From Pseudomonadota bacterium (lineage in GTDB: Bacteria; Pseudomonadota; Gammaproteobacteria; Steroidobacterales; Steroidobacteraceae), in the NCBI GenBank assembly GCA_016705325.1, contig JADIYJ010000027.1, positions 62,001-126,000 on the forward strand: a stretch of DNA of 64,000 bases, read 5' to 3'. Within the stretch, counting starts at the first letter, position 1. Every line of letters starts with the position of its first letter. Made by a program: the position numbers and the translations under genes. Shown in pieces: positions 1 to 7,854 of this stretch. The notes under the pieces were generated by a model. That model was not told where the DNA came from, searched no databases, and saw nothing but the letters and a program-made list of their open reading frames with translations.

Positions 1-1951
1 TCCTCGTTGAGCCACACATCCGCATCCCGCCCAAACAGCACGAGGACGTCACCGGATTCGAGACGGGTGCCGGACGGTGGATCGAGCTGGCGCTCCCCCT
101 TGCGTACCAACGCGGTGACGATCACTCCCCGCAGGTCGAGCTCACCGATGCTCTTGCCGACAGCGCGACTCCGCTCGGTCAGTACCACTGGATGAACGCG
201 CTCCGCGGCGGCTTCCGTCCCGTCTGCCGTTGGCCCGTCGCCGCGAACGAACTCCCTGAGCATCTGGTACCGGCCGGTACGTTGCGCCTGGATGCGCCGC
301 ACGACGCGCGCCAGTGGCACGTCGAGCAGCAGCAATACGTGCGCGGTGATCATCAGCGCGGCTTCGAGCGTCTCGGGCACGACTTCGACTGCGCCGGCCG
401 CCCGCAGCTCGTCGACCTGCGACTCGTCGGTCGCACGCACCATGACCGGCAGACCGGGCCGCAAGTTGCGTACCGCGTCGAGGACGGCAAACGCCGCGGC
501 AAGGTCATGATGGCTGATGACCAGTAGCCGGGCATTACCGATGCCCACCGACTCCAGCACGGCGGGTTCCGTGGCGTCGCCGTAATACACGGGCTCTCCG
601 GCGAGGTGCGCCTCTCGTACCCTGGAAGCATCGAGATCCAGCGCAACATGGCGAATCCCCTCTTCCTCCAGGAAATTCGCGATGCTCTGGCCAATGCGCC
701 CGTAGCCGCAGATGATGAGGTGTCCCGTGAGCCCGGCAGTGATACGAGACGCCGTCGCGGGGGTGGCTCATTGCTGCGTTGGTCGTCTACCGGCACGAGC
801 CACGTCGCGATGGCACGGTTGTGACGGATCAGGAACGGTGCCAGGACGATGGAGAGCAGCACGGAAGCGAGAGCGACCTGGCCCGTCATGTCAGAAAGCG
901 CCCCGGCAGACAGCGCGATCGCCAGCAACGCAAAGCCGAACTCGCCCCCGACCGCCAGCACCAACCCGGTCCGCCATGCGGTGGCCATCTCGATGCCCGT
1001 CGCGCGCACCAGGCCCGCGACCAGCACGATCTTCACGACGAGCAGGACCAGCGCGCCGACCAGGACCTCGAGCCAGATGCCCGGCAACGCACGCAGGTCG
1101 ATCAGCATGCCGATCCCGATGAAAAAGAGCCCCAGCAGCACGTCGCGGAACGGGCGGATGGCGGCGTCCACCTGATGCCGGAACTCCGTTTCGCCGAGCA
1201 TCATTCCCGCGAGAAAGGCGCCGAATGCCATCGAAAGACCGAGTTGAAGCGTCGTCCAGCCCGCCGCCAGCGACACCAGCAGGACCGTCAAGGTGAACAG
1301 CTCCGCGGAGCGGTTCCCGGCGACGGCGTGGAACAGCGGCCGCAGGATCCAGCGCCCGACCAGGAAGACGATCCCGAACGCGAGCACCGCCTTCGCGAGC
1401 GCCCATGCCATCGTCGAACCGATGAGCCCGGCCGCGGCGACGCCGAGCGCCGGAATCACGATCACGAACGGGACCGTGGTGACGTCCTGGAAAACAGACA
1501 TCGCCACACCGAGTCTCCCGTGCCGCGAGTGCTCCTCCCCGATCTCTGCAAGCTGGCGGTTGATCACCGTCGTGGACGACTGGGCGAACACGGCACCGAC
1601 GACGAATGCCGCGACAGGCGGCAGCCCGATGGCCCATGCTCCGAGCGCGACCAAGGCCGTCGTCAGCACCACCTGCCCGGTTCCGAGCACGAAGATCTGG
1701 TTGCGCAGTGCACGGATCTGCGGCAACGAGTAACTCAGGCCGATCGTGAACAGCAGGAAGACGATGCCGAACTCGGCGATGAGACGCAGCTGGTGGCCCT
1801 CGATCACCGGGCCCGGCGTATACGGCCCGAGCACGACCCCCACCAGCAGGTAGCCGAGCGTCGAGGGAATGCGCAGTTTCTGGAATACCGCGACGACCAG
1901 CACCGCGGCCAACAGCAGGATCAGCAGTTGTACGATCGGTTGTTCGACCAC
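1..1951 (-). CDS. CPA2-type monovalent cation:proton antiporter with TrkA domains, frameshifted, 3' end outside window
   Basis: KefB/YbaL-like inner-membrane antiporter. From the start at 1951, about 390 residues form the Na+/H+ exchanger domain with roughly 12 hydrophobic segments, including GAFLAGMMLGETEF and VGGEFGFALLA. At a five-G run (759-763) the frame breaks. Reading with one extra base restores a TrkA-N Rossmann domain (GHLIICGYGRIGQS, then YYGDATEP) followed by a TrkA-C domain up to the window edge, where no stop is reached. The protein would exchange K+ or Na+ for protons, gated by nucleotide binding to TrkA-N. The restored C-terminal half is fully conserved over about 250 codons, so a missing base call is as likely as a real mutation. 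Confidence 0.85.
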
Positions 1952-2019
1952 GGTCCCTGCTTCCGAAGTACCTGCGCAGATGATAGCGGAAAACTCAAAT
2001 TGCCCCGCTCTCCCCGGGC

Positions 2020-2430
2020 CATCAAGGTGAGGACGCCGGCGCGATGCTCCACCTGCTGCACGTGCTCAGCGACCCGGCGATGGGCAGGTTGCAACGGCTC
2101 ATCGGGGAGCATCGCGACAATATCGAGACACGTTTACGCCAGAAGATCGACGACGATCTCGCCCGACTGTGCGAACACCTCGCGCAAGCCCATGGGGTGA
2201 CCGCACGCTGCGATGTCGTCACGGGCACGCTGCTTCCGAGCGTTCTCGGTCCGCCGACGCCTGTCGCGCCGACCTGCTGGTTCTGGGCGCGCGCAGTGGC
2301 TCCGAAACTCGATGGCAACCTCGTCGTGGTCGGCATGCAGGGCGAGACTGCGACGGAGGAACTGCTGCTGGGCAGCGTCACGAAGCACGTGTTGCAGCAA
2401 TCTCAGTCCGATGTCCTGGTCGGCGTGTGA
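2020..2430 (+). pseudogene. Universal stress protein (UspA family) remnant
   Basis: From ATG 2044 one reads MLHLLHVLSDP, a helical stretch and a Usp-like C-terminus (VVVGMQGETATEELLLGSVTKH ends in the nucleotide-binding G-S pattern). The N-terminal strand and ATP-binding start are missing; the same frame runs back to a stop at 1984 without a start codon. A second Usp core signature, ADLLVLGARSGS, lies at about 2265-2300 in another frame, so at least one frame slip occurs between 2240 and 2320. Either a decayed gene or one damaged by base errors; it is not translatable as a normal Usp as it stands. Confidence 0.55.
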
Positions 2431-2442
2431 CTGGCGTGTGAA
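2424..2442 (+). repeat. CGTGTGAC/CGTGTGAA direct-repeat motif, candidate integrase arm site
   Basis: Two copies of CGTGTGA (2424 and 2435) in the order CGTGTGACTG-G-CGTGTGAA. The same arrangement recurs at 4437-4456 and, with a different spacer, at 11660-11680, and a single copy occurs at 3650. The last three lie near tRNA-Gly 3'-end copies, so I infer tyrosine-integrase arm-type sites. This copy has no tRNA core beside it and sits between the Usp remnant and the higBA remnant. Confidence 0.35.
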
Positions 2443-2460
2443 TGGCGGTGCGTCGGCACA

Positions 2461-2761
2461 TCAGGCCGCCGTGAGGCGAGCCTTGGCGACGCGACTCAGG
2501 TCCACCTGCTGCCTGATCATGGCTGTACTGCATCGCCAGCCAGCTCTCTGGCGAGCGGCCCAGACTCTTCGACAGCCGGAGCGCCATCTCCGGACTCACC
2601 CCGCTAGCGCCGGTCAGCACCCGATTCAGGGTCGAGGGTGCGACCCCGAGCTTGGCGGCCAGTTGCATCCTCAGCCGCTTCGCGTGCTGCGGCTGGATTC
2701 CAGCCAAGGATCCCGATTCGTAGAATCGCCGCAGTCCCTTGTACCGGAATGACTGGATCAC
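2461..2761 (-). pseudogene. higB-higA hybrid remnant (toxin N-terminus fused to antitoxin C-terminus)
   Basis: The reading frame opens with a HigB (RelE-fold mRNA interferase) N-terminus, MIQSFRYKGLRRFYESGSLA, and after ...MQLAA continues directly as the helix-turn-helix of HigA (KLGVAPSTLNRVLTGASG, SPEMALRLSKSLG). The missing part is the toxin C-terminus, the intergenic gap and the antitoxin N-terminus. HigB proteins usually have LAAL and HigA proteins LAAKLGV at the fusion point, so deletion between short similar sequences is likely. A further frame slip follows SWLAMQYSHD; in the shifted frame the expected HigA tail (QQVDLSRVAKARLTAA) ends at 2461. It should be inactive as a toxin. Confidence 0.75.
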
Positions 2762-2856
2762 CGCGCGAATGTACCGCGTTGCGCGTCACGCAACACGGCC
2801 GGGCGTAACCACGATCCCCGGGACGGGCGGCGGGGCGAGCGGACAACCCGGACGTG

Positions 2857-3168
2857 TCAAGACACCGGTTCGGCGACCAGCCTGACACCGAGGGCAGCAC
2901 AGACTCGAGACACCGTGTCGAACCTCGGCTGGGCACCCGGCCGTAGCGCCTTGTAGAGAGCTTCGCGCGCGAGGCCGGTCGACTTCGCAATTTCGCTCAT
3001 GCCCCTTGCGCGCGCGATGTCGCCAAGCGCCGCCGCAAGCAGCGCCGGATCATTCCCGGCGAGGACGGCTGTAAGGTACTCGGCGACCGCCTCTTCGCTG
3101 TCCAGGTATTCTGCCGCGTCGAACTCCGGCAGATCATTGGCCTTGATCTTCTTGCGTTTCACCGTCAA
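2857..3168 (-). CDS. Addiction-module antidote protein (HigA-like)
   Basis: A 103-residue XRE-type antitoxin of the probable addiction module antidote family. Residues 1-35 carry the family N-terminus (DAAEYLDSEEAVAEYL), and the helix-turn-helix follows (DIARARGMSEIAKSTGLARE ALYKAL). It should bind and neutralise the toxin encoded just upstream and repress their shared promoter. Its start overlaps the toxin stop by 4 bp, so the pair is translationally coupled in the toxin-first order typical of this family. It is intact, unlike the two higBA remnants on either side. Confidence 0.88.
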   Translation of the reverse strand: MTVKRKKIKANDLPEFDAAEYLDSEEAVAEYLTAVLAGNDPALLAAALGDIARARGMSEIAKSTGLAREALYKALRPGAQPRFDTVSRVCAALGVRLVAEPVS

Positions 3169-3464
3169 CCCTCCTCGATCATCGCAGCTCGTCGCTGCGT
3201 CACTGCGATGTCCGTCCGTTGCGAAGACTTTGATCCACCGCCGAACATCACGACCAGCGGGTCACCCCTCAGGGTGCAGTACATGCGCCAGCCGGGACCG
3301 CAATGCTCTCGCATCTCGACGACGCCCTTGCCGACGGACTTCACGTCACCCAGGTTGCCGAGCGAAGCTTTCCGACGTCGCGCGGCCAACCGACGCTGCG
3401 CCGTCCTGTCGCGCAAGCCCTTGAGCCAGGCATCGAACCCGGGCAGGGTCCTGATGACGTACAC
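3165..3464 (-). CDS. RelE/ParE-superfamily toxin (HigB-like)
   Basis: A 99-residue toxin of the phage-derived Gp49-like/HigB-like killer family. The N-terminus (FDAWLKGLRDRTAQRRLAAR), the NLGDVKSVGKGVVEMREH core and the CGPGWRMYCTL strand followed by GGGSKSSQ are typical. The family cleaves ribosome-bound mRNA. Length matches the family norm of about 95-100 residues. It is the first gene of a two-gene operon with the antidote gene downstream. The AT-rich stretch just upstream (about 3470-3495) is the likely promoter and operator area, although no clear palindrome is visible. Confidence 0.88.
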   Translation of the reverse strand: MYVIRTLPGFDAWLKGLRDRTAQRRLAARRRKASLGNLGDVKSVGKGVVEMREHCGPGWRMYCTLRGDPLVVMFGGGSKSSQRTDIAVTQRRAAMIEEG

Positions 3465-3516
3465 GCAACAATAGTAATCGTTCGATTACATTCCGACTAG
3501 AGACCCAGGAACGACG

Positions 3517-3536
3517 AAGGGCCCCGGAGGGCCCTT
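3517..3536. terminator. GC-rich hairpin beside att copy 1
   Basis: Perfect 8-bp stem AAGGGCCC/GGGCCCTT with a 4-base loop (CGGA). It lies 19 bp before the tRNA-Gly 3'-end copy at 3555. An equivalent hairpin with the same stem lies 20 bp before the copy at 4353, so hairpin plus att core form a duplicated module. There is no strong T-run on either side. Confidence 0.5.
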
Positions 3537-3554
3537 GCAAGACATTGAATTTGC

Positions 3555-3580
3555 TGGAGCGGGTGATGGGAATCGAACCC
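3555..3580 (-). repeat. tRNA-Gly 3'-end copy 1 (att site remnant)
   Basis: 26 bp identical to positions 11817-11842, the CCA end, acceptor strand and T-arm half of the intact tRNA-Gly(CCC). Sequence further in diverges from the tRNA, so this is not a gene. Such 3'-end copies are left when a tyrosine-integrase element inserts into a tRNA gene. Together with copy 2 (4353) it implies two successive or tandem insertions at this tRNA. Confidence 0.75.
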
Positions 3581-3617
3581 GCGTGAGTCGCCCGGATTCA
3601 CTCTTTCGATCAATCGG

Positions 3618-3975
3618 TTACCGTGAGCGATGCTCCCGCGTGCGCTGTACGTGTGACTGAACTGCGCCCGTCAAGGATCGTGCTGCCGCAGGCGAAATCT
3701 CACGTGCAATTCGCTTGCCATTGGCGATCTCCGCGACCCGCAGGTCGTACGCTGCCTGGAGATTCAGCCAGGATCGGGCGTCGCCGCCGAAGTAACGAGC
3801 CAGCCGCATCGCCGTGTCGGCCGATACCCCCGCCGCCCGCGGCCGACGTCGTTGATCCGCGGCGCAGGGACGTTCAGCGCCTTCGCCAGAGCATTGGCAC
3901 TCAGGCCCAGCGGGACCATGAATTCTTCACGGATCACCTCGCCAGGATGAACAGGCCGCATGCCATTCTTGGACA
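3618..3975 (-). pseudogene. higA antitoxin, frameshifted
   Basis: From ATG 3975 the frame reads MSKNGMRPVHPGEVIREEF and ALNVPAPRINDV, the HigA N-terminus and helix-turn-helix. It then breaks at a five-C run near 3826-3830. In the neighbouring frame the family continues as ADTAMRLARYFGGDARSWLN and LRVAEIANGKRIAREI. Restoring one base joins the halves into a normal antitoxin of about 110 residues. The last residues extend over the CGTGTGACTG motif at 3650, so the integration junction may have replaced the native tail. Confidence 0.7.
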
Positions 3976-3986
3976 TCTTGTTCACC

Positions 3987-4210
3987 TCAGTGGTAGTCGA
4001 CGATTTCCACGTCCGTCGGACCATCGTCGGCCCACCGGAAGCAAATCCTGAATTGGTCGTTGATCCGGATACTGTGCTGTCCTTTCCGATCACCTTGCAG
4101 CGACTCCAACCGATTGCCAGGCGGCGATCGCAGGAACTCCAGGGTGTGCGCAGCATCAAGCATCGCGAGTTTACGCGCCGCGTTTCCACGCAACGGAAGC
4201 TCTTGATCAC
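3987..4210 (-). pseudogene. higB toxin, internally deleted and frameshifted
   Basis: The start MIKSFR (ATG 4210) is typical HigB, but about 20 codons that normally follow are missing and the frame is lost. The C-terminal two thirds continue in another frame from about 4190 (AARKLAMLDAAHTLEFL, SPPGNRLESLQGDRKGQ, INDQFRICFRW, VEIVDYH) to the stop at 3987. The higA remnant follows 11 bp downstream in normal HigBA order. Toxin activity is unlikely because the first strand and helix are disrupted. Confidence 0.7.
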
Positions 4211-4313
4211 GCGGCCATCTTATAACGATTAACGTTAAACATCAAACCCACCGAGCCACGATCAGCCCGACCGCACGAGGCCGGGAGGGGACACTGCCCG
4301 ACCTGATTTGACA

Positions 4314-4333
4314 AAGGGCCCCGCAGGGCCCTT
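4314..4333. terminator. GC-rich hairpin beside att copy 2
   Basis: Perfect 8-bp stem AAGGGCCC/GGGCCCTT with loop CGCA, 20 bp before the tRNA-Gly 3'-end copy at 4353. Stem, spacing and flanking bases match the hairpin at 3517, which supports duplication of the whole att region. Confidence 0.5.
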
Positions 4334-4352
4334 CCAGGTCTCTGAATCTGTT

Positions 4353-4378
4353 TGGAGCGGGTGATGGGAATCGAACCC
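4353..4378 (-). repeat. tRNA-Gly 3'-end copy 2 (distal att site of the island)
   Basis: 26 bp identical to the 3' end of tRNA-Gly(CCC) at 11817-11842. As the nearest exact copy it is the natural distal attachment site of the element whose proximal end is the tRNA itself. The motif CGTGTGACTGTCGTGTGAAC follows 58 bp inward at 4437-4456. Confidence 0.78.
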
Positions 4379-4436
4379 ATGTGAGTCACCTGACACCGCT
4401 CGCTCATTCAAGCACTTGCGACGAGCCATGCTCCGG

Positions 4437-4456
4437 CGTGTGACTGTCGTGTGAAC
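4437..4456 (+). repeat. Paired CGTGTGA motif, candidate integrase arm site (distal)
   Basis: CGTGTGACTG-T-CGTGTGAAC lies 58 bp inside att copy 2. Its counterpart at 11660-11680 reads CGTGTGACGCC-ACGTGTGAAT, inside the tRNA end of the island. Symmetric placement near both island ends suggests arm-type binding sites of the integrase; this is inference. Confidence 0.4.
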
Positions 4457-4509
4457 AAGCTGCGTAGCACCATCAGCCACGGCATCGATCGCCGCTCCGG
4501 CGGATCGAC

Positions 4510-4935
4510 TCACCGAGCGCTCCGCCTCCGTGCCCACCCCTGCTGCAGGTAGCCGCCGGCAAGCATGGCCACGAGGAAGACGAGTACTTCGTCGTTGCCC
4601 AGCGCCAGCCCCGCAAGCGCCGGGCCAGGACAGTAGCCTGCCAGCCCCCAGCCGATGCCGAAGAGCAGGTTCCCGACGAGCAGCGATCGATCGATGGGCT
4701 TCTTCGGCAATGCCGGGAACTCCGCCTCGAACCAGGGCCGCTTCCTGCGTCGCGCAATCTGGAAGCCGATGACCGAGACGATCACCGCGCTCCCCAACAC
4801 GCCCATCAGGTCGGGGCTCCACACACCGGACCAGTCGAGGAAGCTCAGCACCTCGCCGGGATTGGACATGCCTGAAAGCATCAGTCCAAAACCGAACAAC
4901 AAGCCCGCCACCAGTGCCGAGAGATTCGATCTCAT
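4510..4935 (-). CDS. YeeE/YedE family membrane protein, C-terminal half-type (DUF6691-like)
   Basis: A 141-residue membrane protein with four hydrophobic segments and the family features LMLSGMSNPGEVLSFLDWSG and WGLAGYCPGPALAGLALG. YeeE/YedE proteins take up sulfur compounds such as thiosulfate, and many bacteria encode the two halves as separate genes, as here. The ATG at 4935 overlaps the stop of the upstream half by 4 bp. It is last in a three-gene operon (reductase, half 1, half 2). The exact substrate is not determined by sequence. Confidence 0.85.
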   Translation of the reverse strand: MRSNLSALVAGLLFGFGLMLSGMSNPGEVLSFLDWSGVWSPDLMGVLGSAVIVSVIGFQIARRRKRPWFEAEFPALPKKPIDRSLLVGNLLFGIGWGLAGYCPGPALAGLALGNDEVLVFLVAMLAGGYLQQGWARRRSAR

Positions 4936-5399
4936 GCCGGCACCCCCAGCCAGTGGCGCAGCAGGCTCGCCGTGACGACACCGGCCGCCATGAAGACGAG
5001 CACAGCCACCAGCGAGCGCGGCGCCAGGCGTCCGAGTCCACAGACCCCGTGCCCACTGGTGCAGCCTCCGCCCTGGCGCGTTCCCCAACCCACCAGCAGT
5101 CCCGACACCGTCAAGATCAGCAAGCCGGGACTCGGGCGCGTGACGATGTTCAGCGACGGAAACAACTGCGCGCCAAGCCCGGCGCCCAGCACGATGCCGA
5201 CGAGAAACAGCCAGCGCCACAGCCCTCCCTCCTTGATCCCGGTGAAGAAGATGCCGCTGACGCCGGCGATACGACCGATGGCGTGATACAGCAGCACCGC
5301 AGCCGCGCCGATCACCACACCCCCGGCCAGGGTAAACAGGTGGATGCCGGCGACCTGCCCGGCCAGCCAGTGCGATGAGGGGTCCAGCTCGGTCAGCAC
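4932..5399 (-). CDS. YeeE/YedE family membrane protein, N-terminal half-type
   Basis: A 155-residue membrane protein with about four hydrophobic segments. The signature GGGCTSGHGVCGLGRLAPRS contains the two cysteines thought to handle sulfur compounds in YeeE/YedE pores. It probably pairs with the protein encoded directly downstream to form the complete transporter. It lies 36 bp after the stop of the flavin reductase gene, consistent with one transcript. Confidence 0.87.
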   Translation of the reverse strand: MLTELDPSSHWLAGQVAGIHLFTLAGGVVIGAAAVLLYHAIGRIAGVSGIFFTGIKEGGLWRWLFLVGIVLGAGLGAQLFPSLNIVTRPSPGLLILTVSGLLVGWGTRQGGGCTSGHGVCGLGRLAPRSLVAVLVFMAAGVVTASLLRHWLGVPA

Positions 5400-5435
5400 G
5401 GTGTGTCCTCTGCAGGAAGTGGTGGCGCAGCAGCC

Positions 5436-6854
5436 TCAGCCGGCCGCGAGTACGAGTTCGGTGATCGGGCCTGGGTTGCGGGCATCGACCTTGGCGTGCA
5501 GCTGGCTCAGCGCTGCCTTCAGCGCGCCTTCGATCACCGGGTGATAGAAGGGCATGCGCAGCATGTCGCCGACCGTCATGCGCTGCTCGATGGCCCAGGC
5601 CAGCAGGTGCGCCAGGTGCTCGCCGCGCGGCGCAATCATCTCGCTGCCAAGTACCCGGCCGCTGGCACGGTCGGCGTAGAGCCGCAGCACGCCCCGCGCC
5701 GCACCCATGGCCCGCGCACGCCCGACGGTGGCGAAGCTCACCTCCGCGATCTCGCTGCGCCCGGAATCGATCTGGTCGAAGCGGTCGCCGACGGCGACAA
5801 TGTTCGGGTCGCAGAAGTTGACGTAGAACGCCGTCTTGCGATGGAAGCGCTGCGGCGCCTGGTCGACATGCGCGGCGTTGTAGCCGGCGATCTTGCCCTC
5901 GTCGGTGGCCTCGTGCAGCACCTGTCGATCGCCAGTCACGTCGCCGGCCAGGAACACCGGCAAGTCTCCCACCTGCATGGTGTGCGGGTCGAAGGGCGGC
6001 ACGCCCCGGGCATCGAGCGGCAGGCCGAGCACCTCGAGGCCCAGGCCCTCGACCATCGGCACGCGCCCGATGCACGACAGCACCTGGTCGACCACGACCT
6101 CCTGTTCCCCGGCACGGACGCGCAGCTTGCCGTCCGCATCCGACAACGTCGCGGTCGCCCCGAGGTGGATGGGGAACTCGCGGCGCATCAGTTCGATCGC
6201 GCAGCGGTTGACCTCGGGGTCGGTGATGCCGGCGATGCGCTCGACCTGGTCGAAGCCGCTGATCGCGACTCCCATGCGTGACAGGCTCTGGCCGAGTTCG
6301 AGGCCGATGGTGCCCATGCCGATGATGACCATGCTGGCCGGCAGGTCCTCGAGCTCGAAGACCTCGTCGGTGGTGATCACGCGCTTGCCGAACTGGCGCC
6401 AGGGCGCAGGCAGGATCGGCGTGGAACCGGTGGCGACTACCACGGCCCTGGCGCGAAAACGCTGGCCGCCGGCCTCGACCAGCGTCGGCTCGAGCAGGCG
6501 CGCATAGTCCTGGATGAACACATCGTCGGCCATCCTGGCGGTGCTGCGGCTGACCACACCTTGCACGAAGCCGTCGCGCAGCTCCTGCACATGTTTCATC
6601 GCCTCGGTGAGATCCAGGCTGAGCCCGTCGTGGCCGTCGATGCCGTACTGCCCGAAGTGGGTGCGGCGGTAGTACTCCTCGGCAATGTGGATCATCACCT
6701 TGGACGGCATGCAGCCGATCCGCGCACAGGTCGTGCCTTCCATGCCGCCGTTGATCAGCACGAACGAGCGGCCGGCCTGGCGCGCCTGGGCCATGGCGTT
6801 GAGTCCGGCGCTGCCGGAGCCGATGATGACGATGTCGACCTGACGTTCCTTCAT
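5436..6854 (-). CDS. FAD/NAD-dependent disulfide oxidoreductase (dihydrolipoamide dehydrogenase-like)
   Basis: A 472-residue class I pyridine nucleotide-disulfide oxidoreductase. Visible parts: FAD-binding GSGSAGLNA (residues 12-20), redox-active CxxxxC in TTCARIGCMPSK, NAD-binding GMGTIGLELG (about 180), a second FAD motif VFLAGDVTG, and the C-terminal interface with the catalytic His-Pro pair (FYHPVIEGAL). Lpd homologues transfer electrons between NAD(P)H and a disulfide. The downstream YeeE/YedE genes suggest reduction of sulfur or persulfide carried by the transporter rather than a role in 2-oxoacid dehydrogenases, none of which are nearby. Confidence 0.85.
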   Translation of the reverse strand: MKERQVDIVIIGSGSAGLNAMAQARQAGRSFVLINGGMEGTTCARIGCMPSKVMIHIAEEYYRRTHFGQYGIDGHDGLSLDLTEAMKHVQELRDGFVQGVVSRSTARMADDVFIQDYARLLEPTLVEAGGQRFRARAVVVATGSTPILPAPWRQFGKRVITTDEVFELEDLPASMVIIGMGTIGLELGQSLSRMGVAISGFDQVERIAGITDPEVNRCAIELMRREFPIHLGATATLSDADGKLRVRAGEQEVVVDQVLSCIGRVPMVEGLGLEVLGLPLDARGVPPFDPHTMQVGDLPVFLAGDVTGDRQVLHEATDEGKIAGYNAAHVDQAPQRFHRKTAFYVNFCDPNIVAVGDRFDQIDSGRSEIAEVSFATVGRARAMGAARGVLRLYADRASGRVLGSEMIAPRGEHLAHLLAWAIEQRMTVGDMLRMPFYHPVIEGALKAALSQLHAKVDARNPGPITELVLAAG

Positions 6855-6901
6855 GACCGATGCCTCGTGCCGGATGCCTCAGATCGTTTGCGACGGGTGA
6901 T

Positions 6902-7563
6902 TCATCGAGAGGTCTTCCGGGCAATGTAGTACCCGTAACTTACGAAAGCCTTGTAGCGCTCGTATAGCGAGATCTCCTTCTCTTCAGCAGTCACGACCGC
7001 CCTCGCACCCGCCAAGCCCCCGTGACGATCCAGGTAATCGGAAAAGCGCTGCTGCATCGGTCGATAGTAATTGTCGAGCCAGCAGTGTTCAGGCAGCGGG
7101 AAATACCCGATCGGTGAAAAGCCGAGTCGTTCCAGGGTGGCGATCTTGCTGGAGGCGGTACCTACTTCCGGGTACTCCCTCTCCCAGTGAACCTGCAGCT
7201 CCTCCGGGCGCTGGTCGGTCAGCCAGGTCAACTCCGATACGGCGAGGACGCCGCCCGCCTTCAGTATCTGCGCCAGGCCGTGATGCCCGCGGCGAAGCCC
7301 ATGTTGTAGATCGCACCCTCCGACCAGATCGCGTCAAGCTCCGATTCCGCGAACGGCAGGGATTCCATTGACGCGCAGAGCGTCGTGATGCGGTCCGCCA
7401 GCCCGGCACGACCAGCGGCATCCTCGAGCTGGGCCAGCAACTCCGGAAGGAAGTCGACGGCTGTGACGTGCGCATCAAGTTCGCGAGCCAGCACGCGCGT
7501 CGCGGCGCCCGTACCACAGCCGATGTCGGCGATCTTGAGGTCCGACGCACGATTCAACCCCGA
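6902..7563 (-). pseudogene. Class I SAM-dependent methyltransferase, truncated and frameshifted
   Basis: The Rossmann core is clear: KIADIGCGTGAATRVLAREL (SAM motif I), VTAVDFLPELL (motif II) and ESLPFAESELDAIWSEGAI. The frame stops at about 7262, where one missing base turns a Leu-Lys pair into a stop; restoring it gives AWRRYLKAGGVLAVSELTWL and then the C-terminal 109 residues to 6902 (SLYERYKAFVSYGYYIARK). Upstream of motif I the usual N-terminal helix is absent and the frame joins unrelated sequence. Substrate unknown. It does not look functional as sequenced. Confidence 0.7.
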
Positions 7564-7750
7564 CTGCCTGGACCTCGCGAACAAGCGCCCAATCGATTGG
7601 ACCGTTGATCTCGATGAGGTAAACGCCCGGTTTGAGCGTCTGGCGGGCGCAACTCTGCTTTCCTGTCTCTTGCTGGCAGAGACCTGCCCATGCACTCGGC
7701 ATCGCTACGAGCAGTACGATCGTCAGAATCGTCAAAGCCAACCGCGGCAT
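7475..7750 (-). CDS. Short open frame with signal peptide, running into the methyltransferase fragment
   Basis: ATG 7750 is preceded by a purine-rich site (AGGGAAAG, 5 bp spacing) and followed by a clear signal peptide (RLALTILTIVLLVAMPSAWA) and a short mature part with two cysteines. From about residue 50 the frame reads out-of-phase methyltransferase DNA, so the original 3' end was probably lost when the two fragments joined. No family recognised. Confidence 0.3.
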   Translation of the reverse strand: MPRLALTILTIVLLVAMPSAWAGLCQQETGKQSCARQTLKPGVYLIEINGPIDWALVREVQAVGVESCVGPQDRRHRLWYGRRDARAGSRT

Positions 7751-7854
7751 CTGTCTTTCCCTGGTATCCAACAAGACGATTGGCGAATCGGATCCGCCTG
7801 ACCACTTCACTCGATGCGGTTCGTTGCTCTCGCTACAGCGACCCATTCATTTCC

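Noticed and set aside
779..2200. 473-codon open frame on the + strand opposite the antiporter
   Set aside because: Composition is Gln/Arg/Asp/His-rich antisense of a real membrane protein; no motifs.
3555..3640. Additional tRNA genes at 3555 and 4353
   Set aside because: Only the 26-base 3' end matches; D-arm and anticodon arm cannot be formed.
4510..6924. 804-codon minus-strand frame joining the YeeE/YedE gene with upstream sequence
   Set aside because: Only the last 141 codons are real; the rest is an out-of-phase reading of the flavin reductase and first YeeE/YedE gene.
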